DNA from: JAEXZL01 sp049943125
GTDB taxonomy: Bacteria; Bacillota; Clostridia; Clostridiales; Clostridiaceae
Reading direction: 5' to 3'
Length of the DNA stretch: 64,000 nucleotides
Assembly: GCF_049943125.1 (NCBI RefSeq)
Contig: NZ_CP188040.1
Coordinates: 3,658,001-3,722,000 of the forward strand
Numbering within the stretch: position 1 is the first letter of the stretch; each line of letters opens with the position of its first letter. The translations under genes were made by a program, and so were the position numbers. The notes beneath the pieces were generated by a model. It had not been told where the DNA came from. It worked only from the letters and a program-made list of their open reading frames with translations, and did not search any database. Positions 19,220 through 28,054 of the stretch are shown here, piece by piece.

Positions 19220-20239
19220 CTAGAATTGTTTAAGAAATCTCATGTCGCTTTCATAAAGCAATCTTATATCATCTATGCCGTATTTTAGCATAACCATTCT
19301 ATCTATACCAAAGCCAAAGGCAAATCCACTGTATACTTCTGGATCAATACCACAATTCCTGAGAACCTGAGGATGCACCATACCACAGCCTAAAAGTTCT
19401 ATCCAGCCACTACCCTTACATACCTTACAGCCATTTCCCTCACAAACAAAACAGGTAGCATCCATTTCTGCAGACGGCTCTGTAAAAGGAAAATGATGGG
19501 GTCTGAACTTTGTTTTAACCCCTTCTCCAAACATTTTTTTAGCAAAGAGCTCTAAGGTTCCTTTTAAATCAGCCATGGTGATTCCCTTATCTATAACTAA
19601 TCCCTCCAATTGATAAAAGATTGGAGAATGAGTGGCATCTACAGCATCTGATCTAAAAACCTTTCCAGGAGAAATCATTTTTATAGGTGGTTTCTGGTTT
19701 TCCATTACTCTTATCTGCACCGGAGAGGTTTGGGTTCTCAAAACTATATTATCATTAATGTAAAAAGTGTCCTGTTCACTTCTAGCAGGATGATTCTTTG
19801 GTATATTCAAGGCTTCAAAATTGTAATAGTCCAACTCGATTTCAGGTCCTTCCTCTATAGAAAAGCCCATAGAAACAAATATATCCTTCATTCCCTGAAC
19901 GGTTAATTCCAAAGGATGCTTCTTACCAATGACCGGTTTTTTCCCAGGTAAGGATATATCTATAACTTCATTTTTCAGCTTTCTAACCTTATCTTTTTCC
20001 TTTATTTCCCTGGAAATATTTTCTATTTTATCTTCTATTTCACCTCTTACTTCATTAGCAACCTTTCCCACAACAGGTCTTTCCTCTGGGGATAAAGCTC
20101 CCATTCCTCTTAAAATAGCTGTAAGCTCTCCTTTTTTTCCTAAATATTTAACTCTTATAGCTTCCAACTCTGCAAGGCTTTCTATATTACTAATTTCCTC
20201 AATGGCTTTTTTACTGATTTCCAAAAGCTTTTCTTTCAT
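19220..20239 (-). CDS. pheS: Phenylalanine-tRNA ligase, alpha subunit
   Basis: A 339-residue class II synthetase catalytic subunit. The N-terminal coiled coil is followed by motif 1 (HPLELTVQGMKDIF), motif 2 (FRSDAVDATHSPIFYQLEGLV) and motif 3 near the C-terminus (GFAFGFGIDRMVML). The CFVCEGNGCKVCKGSGW cysteine pairs form the usual zinc-ribbon-like insert. First gene of pheST, behind a T-box leader whose specifier is TTC. ATG with AAAGGAG. Confidence 0.97.
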   Translation of the reverse strand: MKEKLLEISKKAIEEISNIESLAELEAIRVKYLGKKGELTAILRGMGALSPEERPVVGKVANEVRGEIEDKIENISREIKEKDKVRKLKNEVIDISLPGKKPVIGKKHPLELTVQGMKDIFVSMGFSIEEGPEIELDYYNFEALNIPKNHPARSEQDTFYINDNIVLRTQTSPVQIRVMENQKPPIKMISPGKVFRSDAVDATHSPIFYQLEGLVIDKGITMADLKGTLELFAKKMFGEGVKTKFRPHHFPFTEPSAEMDATCFVCEGNGCKVCKGSGWIELLGCGMVHPQVLRNCGIDPEVYSGFAFGFGIDRMVMLKYGIDDIRLLYESDMRFLKQF

Positions 20240-20282
20240 TATGTTGCTCCTTTCATTAAATACTGTAAGTTTTTCTGCAAAA

Positions 20283-20515
20283 TAAAAAACCGCCCCAAAA
20301 GGGACGGATTATCCGCGGTACCACCCTAGTTAGCAATTTTCATGCTCACTTAACTTAATAACGGTTTTATCCGCCGACTACTACTTCAATTTCACAGCCG
20401 GAACTCCTGAGCGAACTTCAGTATAGTAGCTTCTGGAAGACTCTCAGTCTATGATCTTCCTCCCTGTATAAAGCAGCTTATACCTACTCTCTCATTCACA
20501 GTTTTTATCTATTTT
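20283..20515 (-). ncRNA. T-box riboswitch, Phe specifier, controlling pheST
   Basis: On the minus strand the conserved T-box sequence AGGGTGGTACCGCGGA lies at 20312-20327, just before a GC-rich terminator with a T run (about 20283-20305). Stem I contains TGAAG-TTC-GCT, with the TTC specifier at 20413-20415, which matches Phe. The valS leader in this window has the same layout with GTA, so the specifier reading supports itself. Uncharged tRNA-Phe should favour the antiterminator. Confidence 0.93.
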
Positions 20516-20521
20516 AATAAT

Positions 20522-20550
20522 ATAATATAACTATTTTCTCTTAAAATCAA
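20522..20550 (-). promoter_or_regulatory. Sigma-A promoter of the pheST T-box
   Basis: Minus-strand TTGATT (20545-20550) and TATTAT (20522-20527), spacer 17. The -35 overlaps the end of the upstream methyltransferase gene. Confidence 0.6.
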
Positions 20551-21332
20551 GCATTAAACATAAGTCTTTGTCTTAAAGCCTCAAAGATGATTACTGAAGC
20601 AGCAACAGCAGCATTTAATGATTCTGCTTTCCCCGGCATAGGTATTATAGCTCTCATATCGCATAAATCCAGCACTTCTGAACTTATCCCATTTCCCTCA
20701 TTGCCTATGCAGATTACTATTTTTCCTGAAAGGTCACAGTCATAAAGACTGTTGCTTGTTTGAAGGGTTGTTCCCAACAACCTAAATCCCTTTTCCTTAA
20801 GACTTTTTATAAATAACATGTCATCTCCTTCCAGAATAATAGGCATTCTAAATACCGAGCCCATAGTGGAACGCAGAACCTTTTCATTTAAATAATCCAC
20901 TGTTCCCTTAGTACAGATTATTCCTAAAGCTCCCACTGCCTCAGCACTTCTAATAATTGTCCCTAAGTTTCCTGGATCTTGAATTCTGTCTACTAACACG
21001 AATATTCCATCTTTTATTTCAGGTATAAGATCCCTCATCTCAACCTCAGCCATTATGCCTTGAGGCTTTTCAGTATCCGATAGCTCATTAAAAAGAGTAT
21101 CCTTAAGAAGCACTGTAGGGATTCCTATAAAAATATCAAGGTCTTCCTTGTGTTTATTATAAAATTCCTCTGTGACTATTAATTTTATAATCTTAACCTC
21201 TGACTTAACAGCCTCTTCTGCAAATCTAAGCCCTTCAATCAAATATCTATTATAAGCAAGCCTATACCTTTTATTTTTGAGTTTTTTCAGCTCCTTATAT
21301 ACTTTATTATCCTTACTTTCTATATATATCAA
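20547..21332 (-). CDS. TrmH/SpoU family RNA 2'-O-methyltransferase
   Basis: A 261-residue SPOUT-class methyltransferase with an N-terminal substrate-binding domain (about 1-95) and the catalytic knot: motif 1 RIQDPGNLGTIIRSAEA, motif 2 CIGNEGNGIS and motif 3 MPGKAESLNAAVAA. It resembles YsgA/RlmB-like proteins, which methylate rRNA; the target site is not deducible. The start is a TTG at 21332, supported by GGAGG seven bases upstream. It follows ktrA by 14 bases and may be co-transcribed with the K+ uptake genes; pheST downstream has its own promoter. Confidence 0.88.
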   Translation of the reverse strand: MIYIESKDNKVYKELKKLKNKRYRLAYNRYLIEGLRFAEEAVKSEVKIIKLIVTEEFYNKHKEDLDIFIGIPTVLLKDTLFNELSDTEKPQGIMAEVEMRDLIPEIKDGIFVLVDRIQDPGNLGTIIRSAEAVGALGIICTKGTVDYLNEKVLRSTMGSVFRMPIILEGDDMLFIKSLKEKGFRLLGTTLQTSNSLYDCDLSGKIVICIGNEGNGISSEVLDLCDMRAIIPMPGKAESLNAAVAASVIIFEALRQRLMFNA

Positions 21333-21346
21333 ATGAAAACCTCCAT

Positions 21347-22006
21347 TTATCTGTTAAAACCTCTCCCTATTTTGGCAATGTCTTTCTCTGAGCCAACAGC
21401 AACGAGTACAGAACCATGAGTAATTATATCCTCAGCTAAGGGATTAACATTAACTGAGCTATCGCTTTTAATAGCTATAATATTTAATCCAAATTTGCTT
21501 CTTAGGGATAGCTCCTGTAGGCTTTTACCATACCAATCTTCAACGGGACATATCTCCATAATACTATATTCTGGTGATAATTCAATATAATCCATAATAT
21601 TTGAAGATGCTAAATTATGAGCCACTCTCACTCCCATATCTCTTTCAGGAAGCACAACACGATCCGCTCCTATCTTTTCTAACACCTTTGCATGGAGCTC
21701 ATTCTTCGCTTTAGAAATAATATATTTTATTCCTAACTCCTTTACCATTAAGGTTATCATAATACTAGCTTGGATATTCTCACCAATAGTTATCACTGCA
21801 ACATCAAAATTTCTTATTCCTAAGGCCTTAAGGCTATTCTCATCGGTAGCATCCACCTGTACTGCATGAGTAACTTCATTAGCTATATCTTGCACAATAT
21901 CTTCATTCTTATCAACAGCCATAACTTCATATCCAAGCTTATATAAATTTTTAGCTACAGATGATCCAAATCTACCAAGTCCAATAACGATAAATTGTTT
22001 TTTCAT
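21347..22006 (-). CDS. ktrA: K+ uptake regulatory subunit KtrA/TrkA
   Basis: A 219-residue cytoplasmic RCK protein. The N-terminal Rossmann domain begins FIVIGLGRFGSSVAKNL (GxGxxG nucleotide motif) with VDKNEDIVQD for the adenosine ribose, and an RCK_C domain covers about residues 135-219. A single RCK unit is the KtrA layout rather than the doubled TrkA of enterics. It forms the gating ring under KtrB, encoded just upstream (11 bases). In Firmicutes KtrA often binds ATP/ADP and c-di-AMP. Confidence 0.9.
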   Translation of the reverse strand: MKKQFIVIGLGRFGSSVAKNLYKLGYEVMAVDKNEDIVQDIANEVTHAVQVDATDENSLKALGIRNFDVAVITIGENIQASIMITLMVKELGIKYIISKAKNELHAKVLEKIGADRVVLPERDMGVRVAHNLASSNIMDYIELSPEYSIMEICPVEDWYGKSLQELSLRSKFGLNIIAIKSDSSVNVNPLAEDIITHGSVLVAVGSEKDIAKIGRGFNR

Positions 22007-22017
22007 TTTAACATCAC

Positions 22018-23370
22018 CTACCCAACAATTATTCTATCCTCTGGATACTTAACCCCATTACCATTCTTCTTTCTGCGACTAATAACTGCTAGAACTACTG
22101 TTAAAGGGCCTACTCTTCCACAATACATAGTAAATATGAGTACTATCTTTCCAACAAAGCTTAGATTTCCAGTTAAACCTGCTGAAAGACCTACTGTTCC
22201 GTATGCTGAAGTGGTCTCAAAAAGCAGAGACTCTATAGATGCACCAGGCTCTGTTATCGAAAGTATCATTGTAACAGCAATAACAATAAAGAGTCCAATG
22301 GTAACAATGGTAAAAGCTTTATATATAATATCCTTAGGTATCCTTCTCTTAAAAACCTCTGTATCCTCTCTTCCCTTAGCCACAGCAACTAGTGTCATAA
22401 ATAATACACCGATTGTTGTAACTTTTGTTCCACCTGCAGTAGAGCCAGAGGAGCCTCCAATAAACATTAAAATAATAGTAAGAAATATCCCAGAGGTTGT
22501 CATACCTTCAATTGAAATAGAATTAAAGCCTGCTGTTCTTGGTGTTATACTAGCAAATAAAGCATTTAGTACTTTTTCCCCATTAGTTAATTTCCCAAGG
22601 GTCTCTGGATTTTTTAATTCAAAAAGAAGCATTAATAAGGCACCACCAGCAATTAATATAGCTGTAATTGTTATAACTATTTTAGAATGGACAGATAATC
22701 TTTTTGTCTTCCTAAAATTAAAAATGTCAGACCAAACTATAAAACCCAATCCTCCTATAACGATTAAAGCTGCTATGGTAAGAATTACTACGGGATTATC
22801 CGCATAGGCAGTAAGACTTGTAAAGTTTCCAAACAAGTCAAAGCCAGCATTACAAAAAGCAGAAATAGAATGCCATAAGCTATAATAGCTACCTTTTAGC
22901 AGACCATATTCAGGAATAAACTGACTTGACAAAAAGAGTCCGCCTAAAAACTCTATGGAAAAAGTAAAAATAAGCACATATTTTGCCAGCTTAACCAATC
23001 CTTGAATGCTAAAAGTATTCATAGATTCCTGCATTATTAATCTTTCTTTGAGACTAATTTTCTTTCCTAGTATTAAAGAAATCAGTGTTGCAAAGGACAT
23101 AAATCCAATACCACCAATTTGTATTAATACTATTATTATTGTCTTACCAAAATAACTCCAATGAGTACCTGTATCCAAGGTTACTAACCCTGTTACACAG
23201 ACTGCTGAGGTAGATGTAAAAAGACTATCAAGAAAGTTAGTTGCCTTTCCTTCAGCAGAAGATATAGGTAACGATAAAAGAAAAGCTCCTATAATAATTA
23301 ATACAAAGAATCCTACAGCTAATATCTCTACCGGATTTAGCTTTATTAACTTCAAATATTTTTTAATCAT
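22018..23370 (-). CDS. ktrB: K+ transporter subunit KtrB/TrkH family
   Basis: About 450 residues and eight to ten hydrophobic segments, a SKT-superfamily cation channel with four pore loops. Selectivity-filter glycines are visible in the TSTSAVCVTGLVTLDTG and FCNAGFDLFGN segments, the SITPRTAGFNSI segment and the TSAYGTVGLSAG segment. It imports K+ (or Na+-coupled K+) with the RCK subunit encoded downstream. I prefer the ATG at 23370 (MIKKYLKLIKLNPVEIL) because GGGTGG precedes it; a GTG at 23379 is in frame. Confidence 0.9.
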   Translation of the reverse strand: MIKKYLKLIKLNPVEILAVGFFVLIIIGAFLLSLPISSAEGKATNFLDSLFTSTSAVCVTGLVTLDTGTHWSYFGKTIIIVLIQIGGIGFMSFATLISLILGKKISLKERLIMQESMNTFSIQGLVKLAKYVLIFTFSIEFLGGLFLSSQFIPEYGLLKGSYYSLWHSISAFCNAGFDLFGNFTSLTAYADNPVVILTIAALIVIGGLGFIVWSDIFNFRKTKRLSVHSKIVITITAILIAGGALLMLLFELKNPETLGKLTNGEKVLNALFASITPRTAGFNSISIEGMTTSGIFLTIILMFIGGSSGSTAGGTKVTTIGVLFMTLVAVAKGREDTEVFKRRIPKDIIYKAFTIVTIGLFIVIAVTMILSITEPGASIESLLFETTSAYGTVGLSAGLTGNLSFVGKIVLIFTMYCGRVGPLTVVLAVISRRKKNGNGVKYPEDRIIVG

Positions 23371-23452
23371 ATCTGCCACCCTATTAAAATCTATTTTTTA
23401 AGTATATCACAATATTATTATAACTTAAAAAAATATATATATTTATTATACA

Positions 23453-23478
23453 AAAAAATGCGACCTAGGTCGCATTTT
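23453..23478 (-). terminator. Intrinsic terminator of infC-rpmI-rplT
   Basis: AAAATGCGACCT/AGGTCGCATTTT perfect inverted repeat immediately after rplT, followed on the minus strand by a T run. Confidence 0.9.
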
Positions 23479-23481
23479 ATA

Positions 23482-23841
23482 TTAAAGGTTTATTTGATTT
23501 TTAGCTACTTCTACTAAATCAGCAAATGCCTTAGGATCATTTATAGCAATTTCAGCTAGCATTTTTCTGTTTATATCTATACCAGCAAGCTTTATACCAT
23601 TCATGAACTTAGAATAGGATAAGCCATTCATTCTTGTAGCTGCATTTATTCTTGCTATCCAAAGCTTTCTAAAATCTCTCTTTTTAAGCTTTCTTCCTAC
23701 ATATGCATTTCTTAAAGCTCTTATAACAGACTCATTAGCTGTTTTGAAAAGCTTGCTTTTACCACCATAATAGCCCTTTGCAAGCTTTAATACTTTTTTA
23801 TGATTTTTACGAGCATTGACCGCTCTTTTAACTCTTGCCAT
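23482..23841 (-). CDS. rplT: 50S ribosomal protein bL20
   Basis: A 119-residue protein of normal length, starting MARVKRAVNARKNHKK, with the KLAKGYYGGKSKLFKTA and LWIARINAATR blocks typical of L20. It binds 23S rRNA early in 50S assembly and, in low-GC Gram-positives, represses its own operon by binding the leader RNA. Last gene of infC-rpmI-rplT. ATG with AGGAGG. Confidence 0.98.
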   Translation of the reverse strand: MARVKRAVNARKNHKKVLKLAKGYYGGKSKLFKTANESVIRALRNAYVGRKLKKRDFRKLWIARINAATRMNGLSYSKFMNGIKLAGIDINRKMLAEIAINDPKAFADLVEVAKNQINL

Positions 23842-23865
23842 TTAACTAACCTCCTACTCCGTAGT

Positions 23866-24063
23866 TTATAGATATGGTAATAACTTCTTCATGTTCTTTT
23901 CTTGAGTAGGTGAAACATAAGCTGCTTTTCTTAAGTTTCTCTTTCTCTTAGAACTTTTCTTTGTTAATATGTGGCTCTTAAACGCTTTTGCTCTTTTAAG
24001 TCTTCCACTACCTGTTTTCTTAAATCTCTTTGCTGCACCTCTATGAGTTTTCATTTTTGGCAT
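23866..24063 (-). CDS. rpmI: 50S ribosomal protein bL35
   Basis: A 65-residue basic protein, MPKMKTHRGAAKRFKKTGSG at the start, the standard L35 sequence and length. It lies between infC and rplT with gaps of about 20-24 bases, the universal order for this operon. Confidence 0.98.
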   Translation of the reverse strand: MPKMKTHRGAAKRFKKTGSGRLKRAKAFKSHILTKKSSKRKRNLRKAAYVSPTQEKNMKKLLPYL

Positions 24064-24083
24064 GATAAAATCCTCCTCTCAAG

Positions 24084-24596
24084 TTACGCTTTCTTAGGAG
24101 CCAAAATCATAATCATATTTCTACCTTCAAGTTTAGCTGGCTTTTCGATGTTACATACATCCTCGAGCATTTCCGCAAATCTCTTCAATATTTTTTGCCC
24201 AATATGTGAATAATCTGCTTCTCTTCCTCTAAACCTAACGGTTACTTTAACTTTGTCTCCATCAAGCAAAAATTTCCTTGCATTATTTGCTTTAATGCTA
24301 ACATCATGTTCTTCTATTTGTGGACTGAATCTGATTTCTTTTACATTAACAACCTTCTGCTTTTTCTTAGCTTCTTTTTCCTTCTTAGATTGCTCATAAA
24401 TATACTTTCCAAAGTCCATTATTTTGCATACTGGCGGATTTGCATTAGGTGATATCATAACCAGGTCCAGTTCTTTTTCTTCTGCAAGCCTTAAGGCTTC
24501 CCTGGATGATAATAATCCGAGCATAGACCCATCTGCATCTATCACCCTTATCTCTTTTTCCCTAATATCTTCATTAAGCAAATAGTTTTTATTAAT
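24084..24596 (-). CDS. infC: Translation initiation factor IF-3, probable AUU start
   Basis: About 171 residues with the IF3 N-domain (LLNEDIREKEIRVIDADG), a lysine-rich linker and the C-domain (VNVKEIRFSPQIEEHD). It blocks premature 30S-50S joining and checks the start codon. The GGAGGTGA ribosome-binding site (24602-24609) ends so that an ATT codon at 24594-24596 has ideal spacing, while the GTG at 24605 lies inside that site. The reading MNKNYLLNED also fits the family. An AUU start for infC is known in E. coli and other bacteria and allows IF3 to limit its own synthesis. Confidence 0.93.
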   Translation of the reverse strand: MNKNYLLNEDIREKEIRVIDADGSMLGLLSSREALRLAEEKELDLVMISPNANPPVCKIMDFGKYIYEQSKKEKEAKKKQKVVNVKEIRFSPQIEEHDVSIKANNARKFLLDGDKVKVTVRFRGREADYSHIGQKILKRFAEMLEDVCNIEKPAKLEGRNMIMILAPKKA

Positions 24597-24640
24597 ACGC
24601 TTCACCTCCGGTTAAATATAGGCATATAAATATTAAATAT

Positions 24641-24746
24641 AAAAAGGACGGCATAAGCCGTCCTCTAAATATCACAATAACTTCATAGTAATATCATAAC
24701 CTCACTAGCGATGCTGTAAGGTGAGAAACGGCAGTTCCTACTTGAC
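24641..24746 (-). ncRNA. L20 leader (Firmicute type) of infC-rpmI-rplT
   Basis: A leader beginning near the predicted start at about 24746 contains CAAGTAGGAACTGCCGTTTC and a following CTCACC...GGTGAG-like pairing, as in the Firmicute L20 leader family. It ends in a terminator hairpin (GGACGGC/GCCGTCC, 24645-24663) with a T run. Ribosomal protein L20 is expected to stabilise the terminator and shut off the operon. Confidence 0.85.
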
Positions 24747-24752
24747 ATAATG

Positions 24753-24781
24753 ATTTTATCACCTGAAATTATAAAAGTCAA
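24753..24781 (-). promoter_or_regulatory. Sigma-A promoter of the infC operon
   Basis: Minus-strand TTGACT (24776-24781), 17-base spacer, TAAAAT (24753-24758). It starts only about five bases past the ytxC stop codon. Confidence 0.8.
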
Positions 24782-24785
24782 CCTT

Positions 24786-25814
24786 TTATTTTTCTGGAAC
24801 CTTTATATCCCCTAAATCTTTAATAAATATTACTTCTTCATCATGGTGTTTTATAGAAATAGTACCATTTTTGTTTTTGTTATAGCCTTCCACATATTCA
24901 TCCTGTGAGCTTTTGTTAATGGGATCTTTGGTTTCCTTTATGGAACTACAGAGGGAACACCCCTCACAATATAAAACTCTATCTAAAAACACATTATTTA
25001 TGGTTTCAAGGAACTCTTTATTAAGGCAATACTTACTTCCATGGATTATAACCTTTCTTGGAGAATTAGTTATTAATCCGCTTATCATGATATCCTCCAC
25101 GTTACCCATACCGTTAAATCTATTTTCCGATATGTCATTAATAAAGTCCTGAAAAATGTCTTTACCATAGCTGTCCAACAAACTATACTCTCCATATTTA
25201 TTTATATGGATATTAACTTCATATATCTTACTTTCTTGTACATCTACAAAATATCTAAGAAGCTTTATAAATTCATTATACTCCTTTTCTATCATATACT
25301 TTTCTACAACTTTATCAACCACCGCTTGAATATCTTCTATTAAGTCTTTAAATCTAAAAATAATGAAACCATTAACATTAATCTCTCTTTTCTCTTCTAT
25401 ACAATCTTTTATTTTTTCAATTATATTATTAATCCTATTCATACAATAAATATAGGTTTCATCCATGGTAACATCTTCACCACGAAGAATTTCCATCACC
25501 TTAGCTTCAATTTCAATTAACTCATCATGCTTCAAAAAATAATAGTTATCTGTTAAAAGCTCATACATCTCTTTATTCCTGAAGTAATCTATAATGACTT
25601 TATATAGAATATTGCTTATATACAAATAAACCATCTTTTCTAAAGTCTCTGTATAGTCCTTATCATCACAAATTATATTAATGAAGTGAGTATTTCTTTC
25701 AATATATTCCGATATTCCAATAATCATATTTTTACTTTTAAAATTTTGCCGCATGCTTTGTATTTTATCTACTATATTTATATCACCCTCATAAGCAAGC
25801 TTAAGAAGTATCAT
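24786..25814 (-). CDS. ytxC: Putative sporulation protein YtxC
   Basis: A 342-residue soluble, mostly helical protein. The overall sequence and its place beside infC match the clostridial YtxC family, annotated as a putative sporulation protein. No catalytic motif is visible. Near the C-terminus (about 285-300) is a CEGCSLC cysteine pair. The biochemical role is unknown. ATG preceded by a GAGGAGG-like site. Confidence 0.75.
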   Translation of the reverse strand: MILLKLAYEGDINIVDKIQSMRQNFKSKNMIIGISEYIERNTHFINIICDDKDYTETLEKMVYLYISNILYKVIIDYFRNKEMYELLTDNYYFLKHDELIEIEAKVMEILRGEDVTMDETYIYCMNRINNIIEKIKDCIEEKREINVNGFIIFRFKDLIEDIQAVVDKVVEKYMIEKEYNEFIKLLRYFVDVQESKIYEVNIHINKYGEYSLLDSYGKDIFQDFINDISENRFNGMGNVEDIMISGLITNSPRKVIIHGSKYCLNKEFLETINNVFLDRVLYCEGCSLCSSIKETKDPINKSSQDEYVEGYNKNKNGTISIKHHDEEVIFIKDLGDIKVPEK

Positions 25815-25961
25815 AACCTCCTCACTCCTTCCTTAAATATAGTATGTATTCAAAAGTGATGTATATACAAAATAATTGTAACAATTATCGACACAGCTAT
25901 TTTAAGTTCACTCTCGTGGAGTTACAATATTATATATGTTTAAAAAGGAGTATAAAAAAAT

Positions 25962-26657
25962 ATGTATGCTATCGTTGACGAAAGAATATTAGTTGAAGAA
26001 GAAGAAACTCTTGAAAAATTAGGTTACAAGGTTATAAAATGTCCTAAAACCCCTTTAGTAAATCCAGCTATTTCCTCCCATCCTGATATACAGCTCTTCA
26101 AAATAGATCAAAAAACATTTATTGTACATAACAGTATGGATGTGGAATTCAAAAACAAACTTATAGCTATGAATTATGAACTTATTGAAAGTGCAGCTTC
26201 ACTTTCTTGCGATTATCCAAAGGATATATTTTTAAATGCATATCAAACTAAAGAGTATTTTATACATAATATAGACTTCACCGATAAAAACCTACTAGCT
26301 CATATGAAAAACAAAAAGCTAATCTCAGTAAAGCAAGGTTATACTAAGTGCTCAATATTACCTATAAGCGATAAGGCTTTAATCACCAACGATCCTTCCA
26401 TAGCTTCAACGCTGGAGCCTTTAGGCTTTGACATCTTAAAGCTCCCATACGGTGACATTCTTCTCCCAGGCTATAGTTATGGTTTTATAGGGGGATGTGG
26501 AGGCTTATCTCCTAAGGGTGAATTATTGCTTTTTGGGGAATTAAAGAGTTATGCTTATCACCGAGAAATCATGGACTTTTTACAAAAATATGATGTGAAA
26601 CCAATTTCCCTTTCCAGAGGAAAATTAAAAGATAGAGGGAGTATATTCTTCATATAA
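25962..26657 (+). CDS. DUF6873-type GME-fold protein, function unknown
   Basis: A 231-residue soluble protein. It resembles clostridial proteins described as having a guanidino-group-modifying-enzyme (amidinotransferase-like, beta-alpha propeller) fold; the repeated pattern of short strands and the GFIGGCGGLSPKGELLL segment near residues 172-188 fit that idea. A cysteine is present in this segment where such enzymes place their nucleophile, but I cannot confirm catalysis. AAGGAG lies nine bases before the ATG. Single-gene unit with its own terminator. Confidence 0.6.
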   Translation: MYAIVDERILVEEEETLEKLGYKVIKCPKTPLVNPAISSHPDIQLFKIDQKTFIVHNSMDVEFKNKLIAMNYELIESAASLSCDYPKDIFLNAYQTKEYFIHNIDFTDKNLLAHMKNKKLISVKQGYTKCSILPISDKALITNDPSIASTLEPLGFDILKLPYGDILLPGYSYGFIGGCGGLSPKGELLLFGELKSYAYHREIMDFLQKYDVKPISLSRGKLKDRGSIFFI

Positions 26658-26671
26658 TACTCCTTCAAAAC

Positions 26672-26714
26672 AAAAAAGAGCTTTCAAAGTTTTATCTTTG
26701 AAAGCTCTTTTTTT
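26672..26714. terminator. Bidirectional terminator between the DUF6873-type gene and the tRNA operon
   Basis: Perfect 18-bp stem (arms 26672-26689 and 26696-26713) with A and T runs; it can end both convergent transcripts. Confidence 0.9.
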
Positions 26715-26715
26715 A

Positions 26716-26789
26716 TGGAGGCGCCACCCGGATTTGAACCGGGGATGAAGGTGTTGCAGACCTGTGCCTTACCACTTGGCTATAGCGCC
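26716..26789 (-). tRNA. tRNA-Cys (GCA)
   Basis: Full cloverleaf on the minus strand: acceptor GGCGCTA/TGGCGCC with one G-T pair, anticodon loop CTGCAAC giving GCA, T-loop GGTTCAAAT, and encoded CCA. Last of four tRNAs. Confidence 0.96.
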
Positions 26790-26794
26790 GAATT

Positions 26795-26869
26795 TGGAGC
26801 GGAAGACGGGATTTGAACCCGCAACTTTCACCTTGGCAAGGTGACACTCTACCGTTGAGTCACTCCCGC
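26795..26869 (-). tRNA. tRNA-Gly (GCC)
   Basis: Cloverleaf beginning GCGGGAGTGACTCAACGG; the anticodon loop TTGCCAA gives GCC; T-loop GGTTCAAAT; CCA encoded. Confidence 0.96.
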
Positions 26870-26872
26870 AAA

Positions 26873-26948
<76 letters not shown>

Positions 26949-26975
26949 TAAGCCTCAGAAAAATCTAAGGCCTCA

Positions 26976-27051
26976 TGGTGGGAACAACAGGGCTCGAACC
27001 TGTGACCCTCTGCTTGTAAGGCAGATGCTCTCCCAGCTGAGCTATGCTCCC
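26976..27051 (-). tRNA. tRNA-Val (UAC)
   Basis: Cloverleaf beginning GGGAGCATAGCTCAGCTGG; the anticodon loop CTTACAA gives TAC; T-loop GGTTCGAGC; CCA encoded. First tRNA of the operon; its anticodon pairs with the GTA specifier of the valS T-box. Confidence 0.97.
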
Positions 27052-27069
27052 ATGTAAGCTACAAGGAAA

Positions 27070-27099
27070 ATTATAATATAGGTATACTATCTTTGTCAA
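27070..27099 (-). promoter_or_regulatory. Strong sigma-A promoter of the tRNA operon
   Basis: Minus-strand consensus TTGACA (27094-27099) and TATAAT (27070-27075), spacer 18. Confidence 0.85.
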
Positions 27100-27121
27100 T
27101 AATATAAATTCATATATTTTT

Positions 27122-27163
27122 AAAAAGGCTTCTGTGAGTACTATTCCTCACAGAAGCCTTTTA
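27122..27163 (-). terminator. Intrinsic terminator after hslO
   Basis: AAGGCTTCTGTGAG inverted repeat (about 27122-27138 and 27147-27162) right after the hslO stop, with a T run on the minus strand. Confidence 0.88.
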
Positions 27164-28054
27164 TTATTGCTCTTTTTTGGTACTTTCCTCTATAAGCCTA
27201 CCTATATCCTCATGAGAAAAGCTATATTTAGTATTGCAAAAATGGCATATGAGCTCTTCCTCTTTATTATCCTCATAAAGCTCCACGAGATCCTTTTTTC
27301 CGATGCTTAGTAATACCCCTTCTACTTTTTCTCTAGAGCAATCACACTTATATTCAGGAATAACCTCTTCAGTTAGCTTTAAATCCATTCCCTCAAAAAT
27401 ATATTCCGTTATTTCTTCTATAGTTTTACCGTCACTTAATAACTTTGTAATTGGCGGAACCTCTTCCAGCCTATATGTAATAAGATCAGCCAAAAGCTCA
27501 TCTGCCTCTGGCATAAGTTGAATTATAAAACCTCCCGCTGCTTTAATTGTATAGTCAACATCTACTAACACTCCCAGGGCTACGGCCGTAGGAACCTGTT
27601 CAGAAGCAGTAAAATAATAAGCGATATCCTCAGCTATCTCTCCAGAATATATGGGCACTTGTCCTACATAAGGCTCTTTTAAACCCATATCTCTTATGAC
27701 CATAAGATTTCCATCTCTTCCAATGGCACCACCTACATCTAGCTTCCCTTTATCATTTTGTGGTAGATGTACCTTAGAGTTTCCTATATATCCTTTAACA
27801 GAAGCATCATTGTGAGCTGTTACAACAACTCCTTGCGCTTCTCCTCCACCATTTATCTGAAGTGTAAGGGCATCCTTCTCACTTTTTAGCATACTACCCA
27901 TGAGGGATCCAGCAGTGAGCATCCTTCCTAAAGCAGCAGCTGCTGTAGGTGTGCAACCATGTATACGGGAAGCTTCACCTACAAGATCTCTAGTATCCGC
28001 TGCCATTACTCTTATCATACCGTCTTTTGCAATTCCTCTTATTAATTTATCCAT
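27164..28054 (-). CDS. hslO: Redox-regulated chaperone Hsp33
   Basis: A 296-residue holdase with the typical N-terminal domain (MDKLIRGIAKDGMIRVMA) and a C-terminal zinc switch of four cysteines in CxC and CxxC pairs (YKCDCS and ICHFC), as in Hsp33. Oxidation of these thiols releases zinc and activates the chaperone. Its ATG overlaps the stop of the upstream methyltransferase gene as TAATG, so the two are coupled. Confidence 0.95.
   Translation of the reverse strand: MDKLIRGIAKDGMIRVMAADTRDLVGEASRIHGCTPTAAAALGRMLTAGSLMGSMLKSEKDALTLQINGGGEAQGVVVTAHNDASVKGYIGNSKVHLPQNDKGKLDVGGAIGRDGNLMVIRDMGLKEPYVGQVPIYSGEIAEDIAYYFTASEQVPTAVALGVLVDVDYTIKAAGGFIIQLMPEADELLADLITYRLEEVPPITKLLSDGKTIEEITEYIFEGMDLKLTEEVIPEYKCDCSREKVEGVLLSIGKKDLVELYEDNKEEELICHFCNTKYSFSHEDIGRLIEESTKKEQ

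Noticed and set aside
21995..22807. 270-residue plus-strand frame opposite ktrB
   Set aside because: Antisense shadow of a membrane protein gene. Composition is that of reversed hydrophobic codons and there is no recognisable family.
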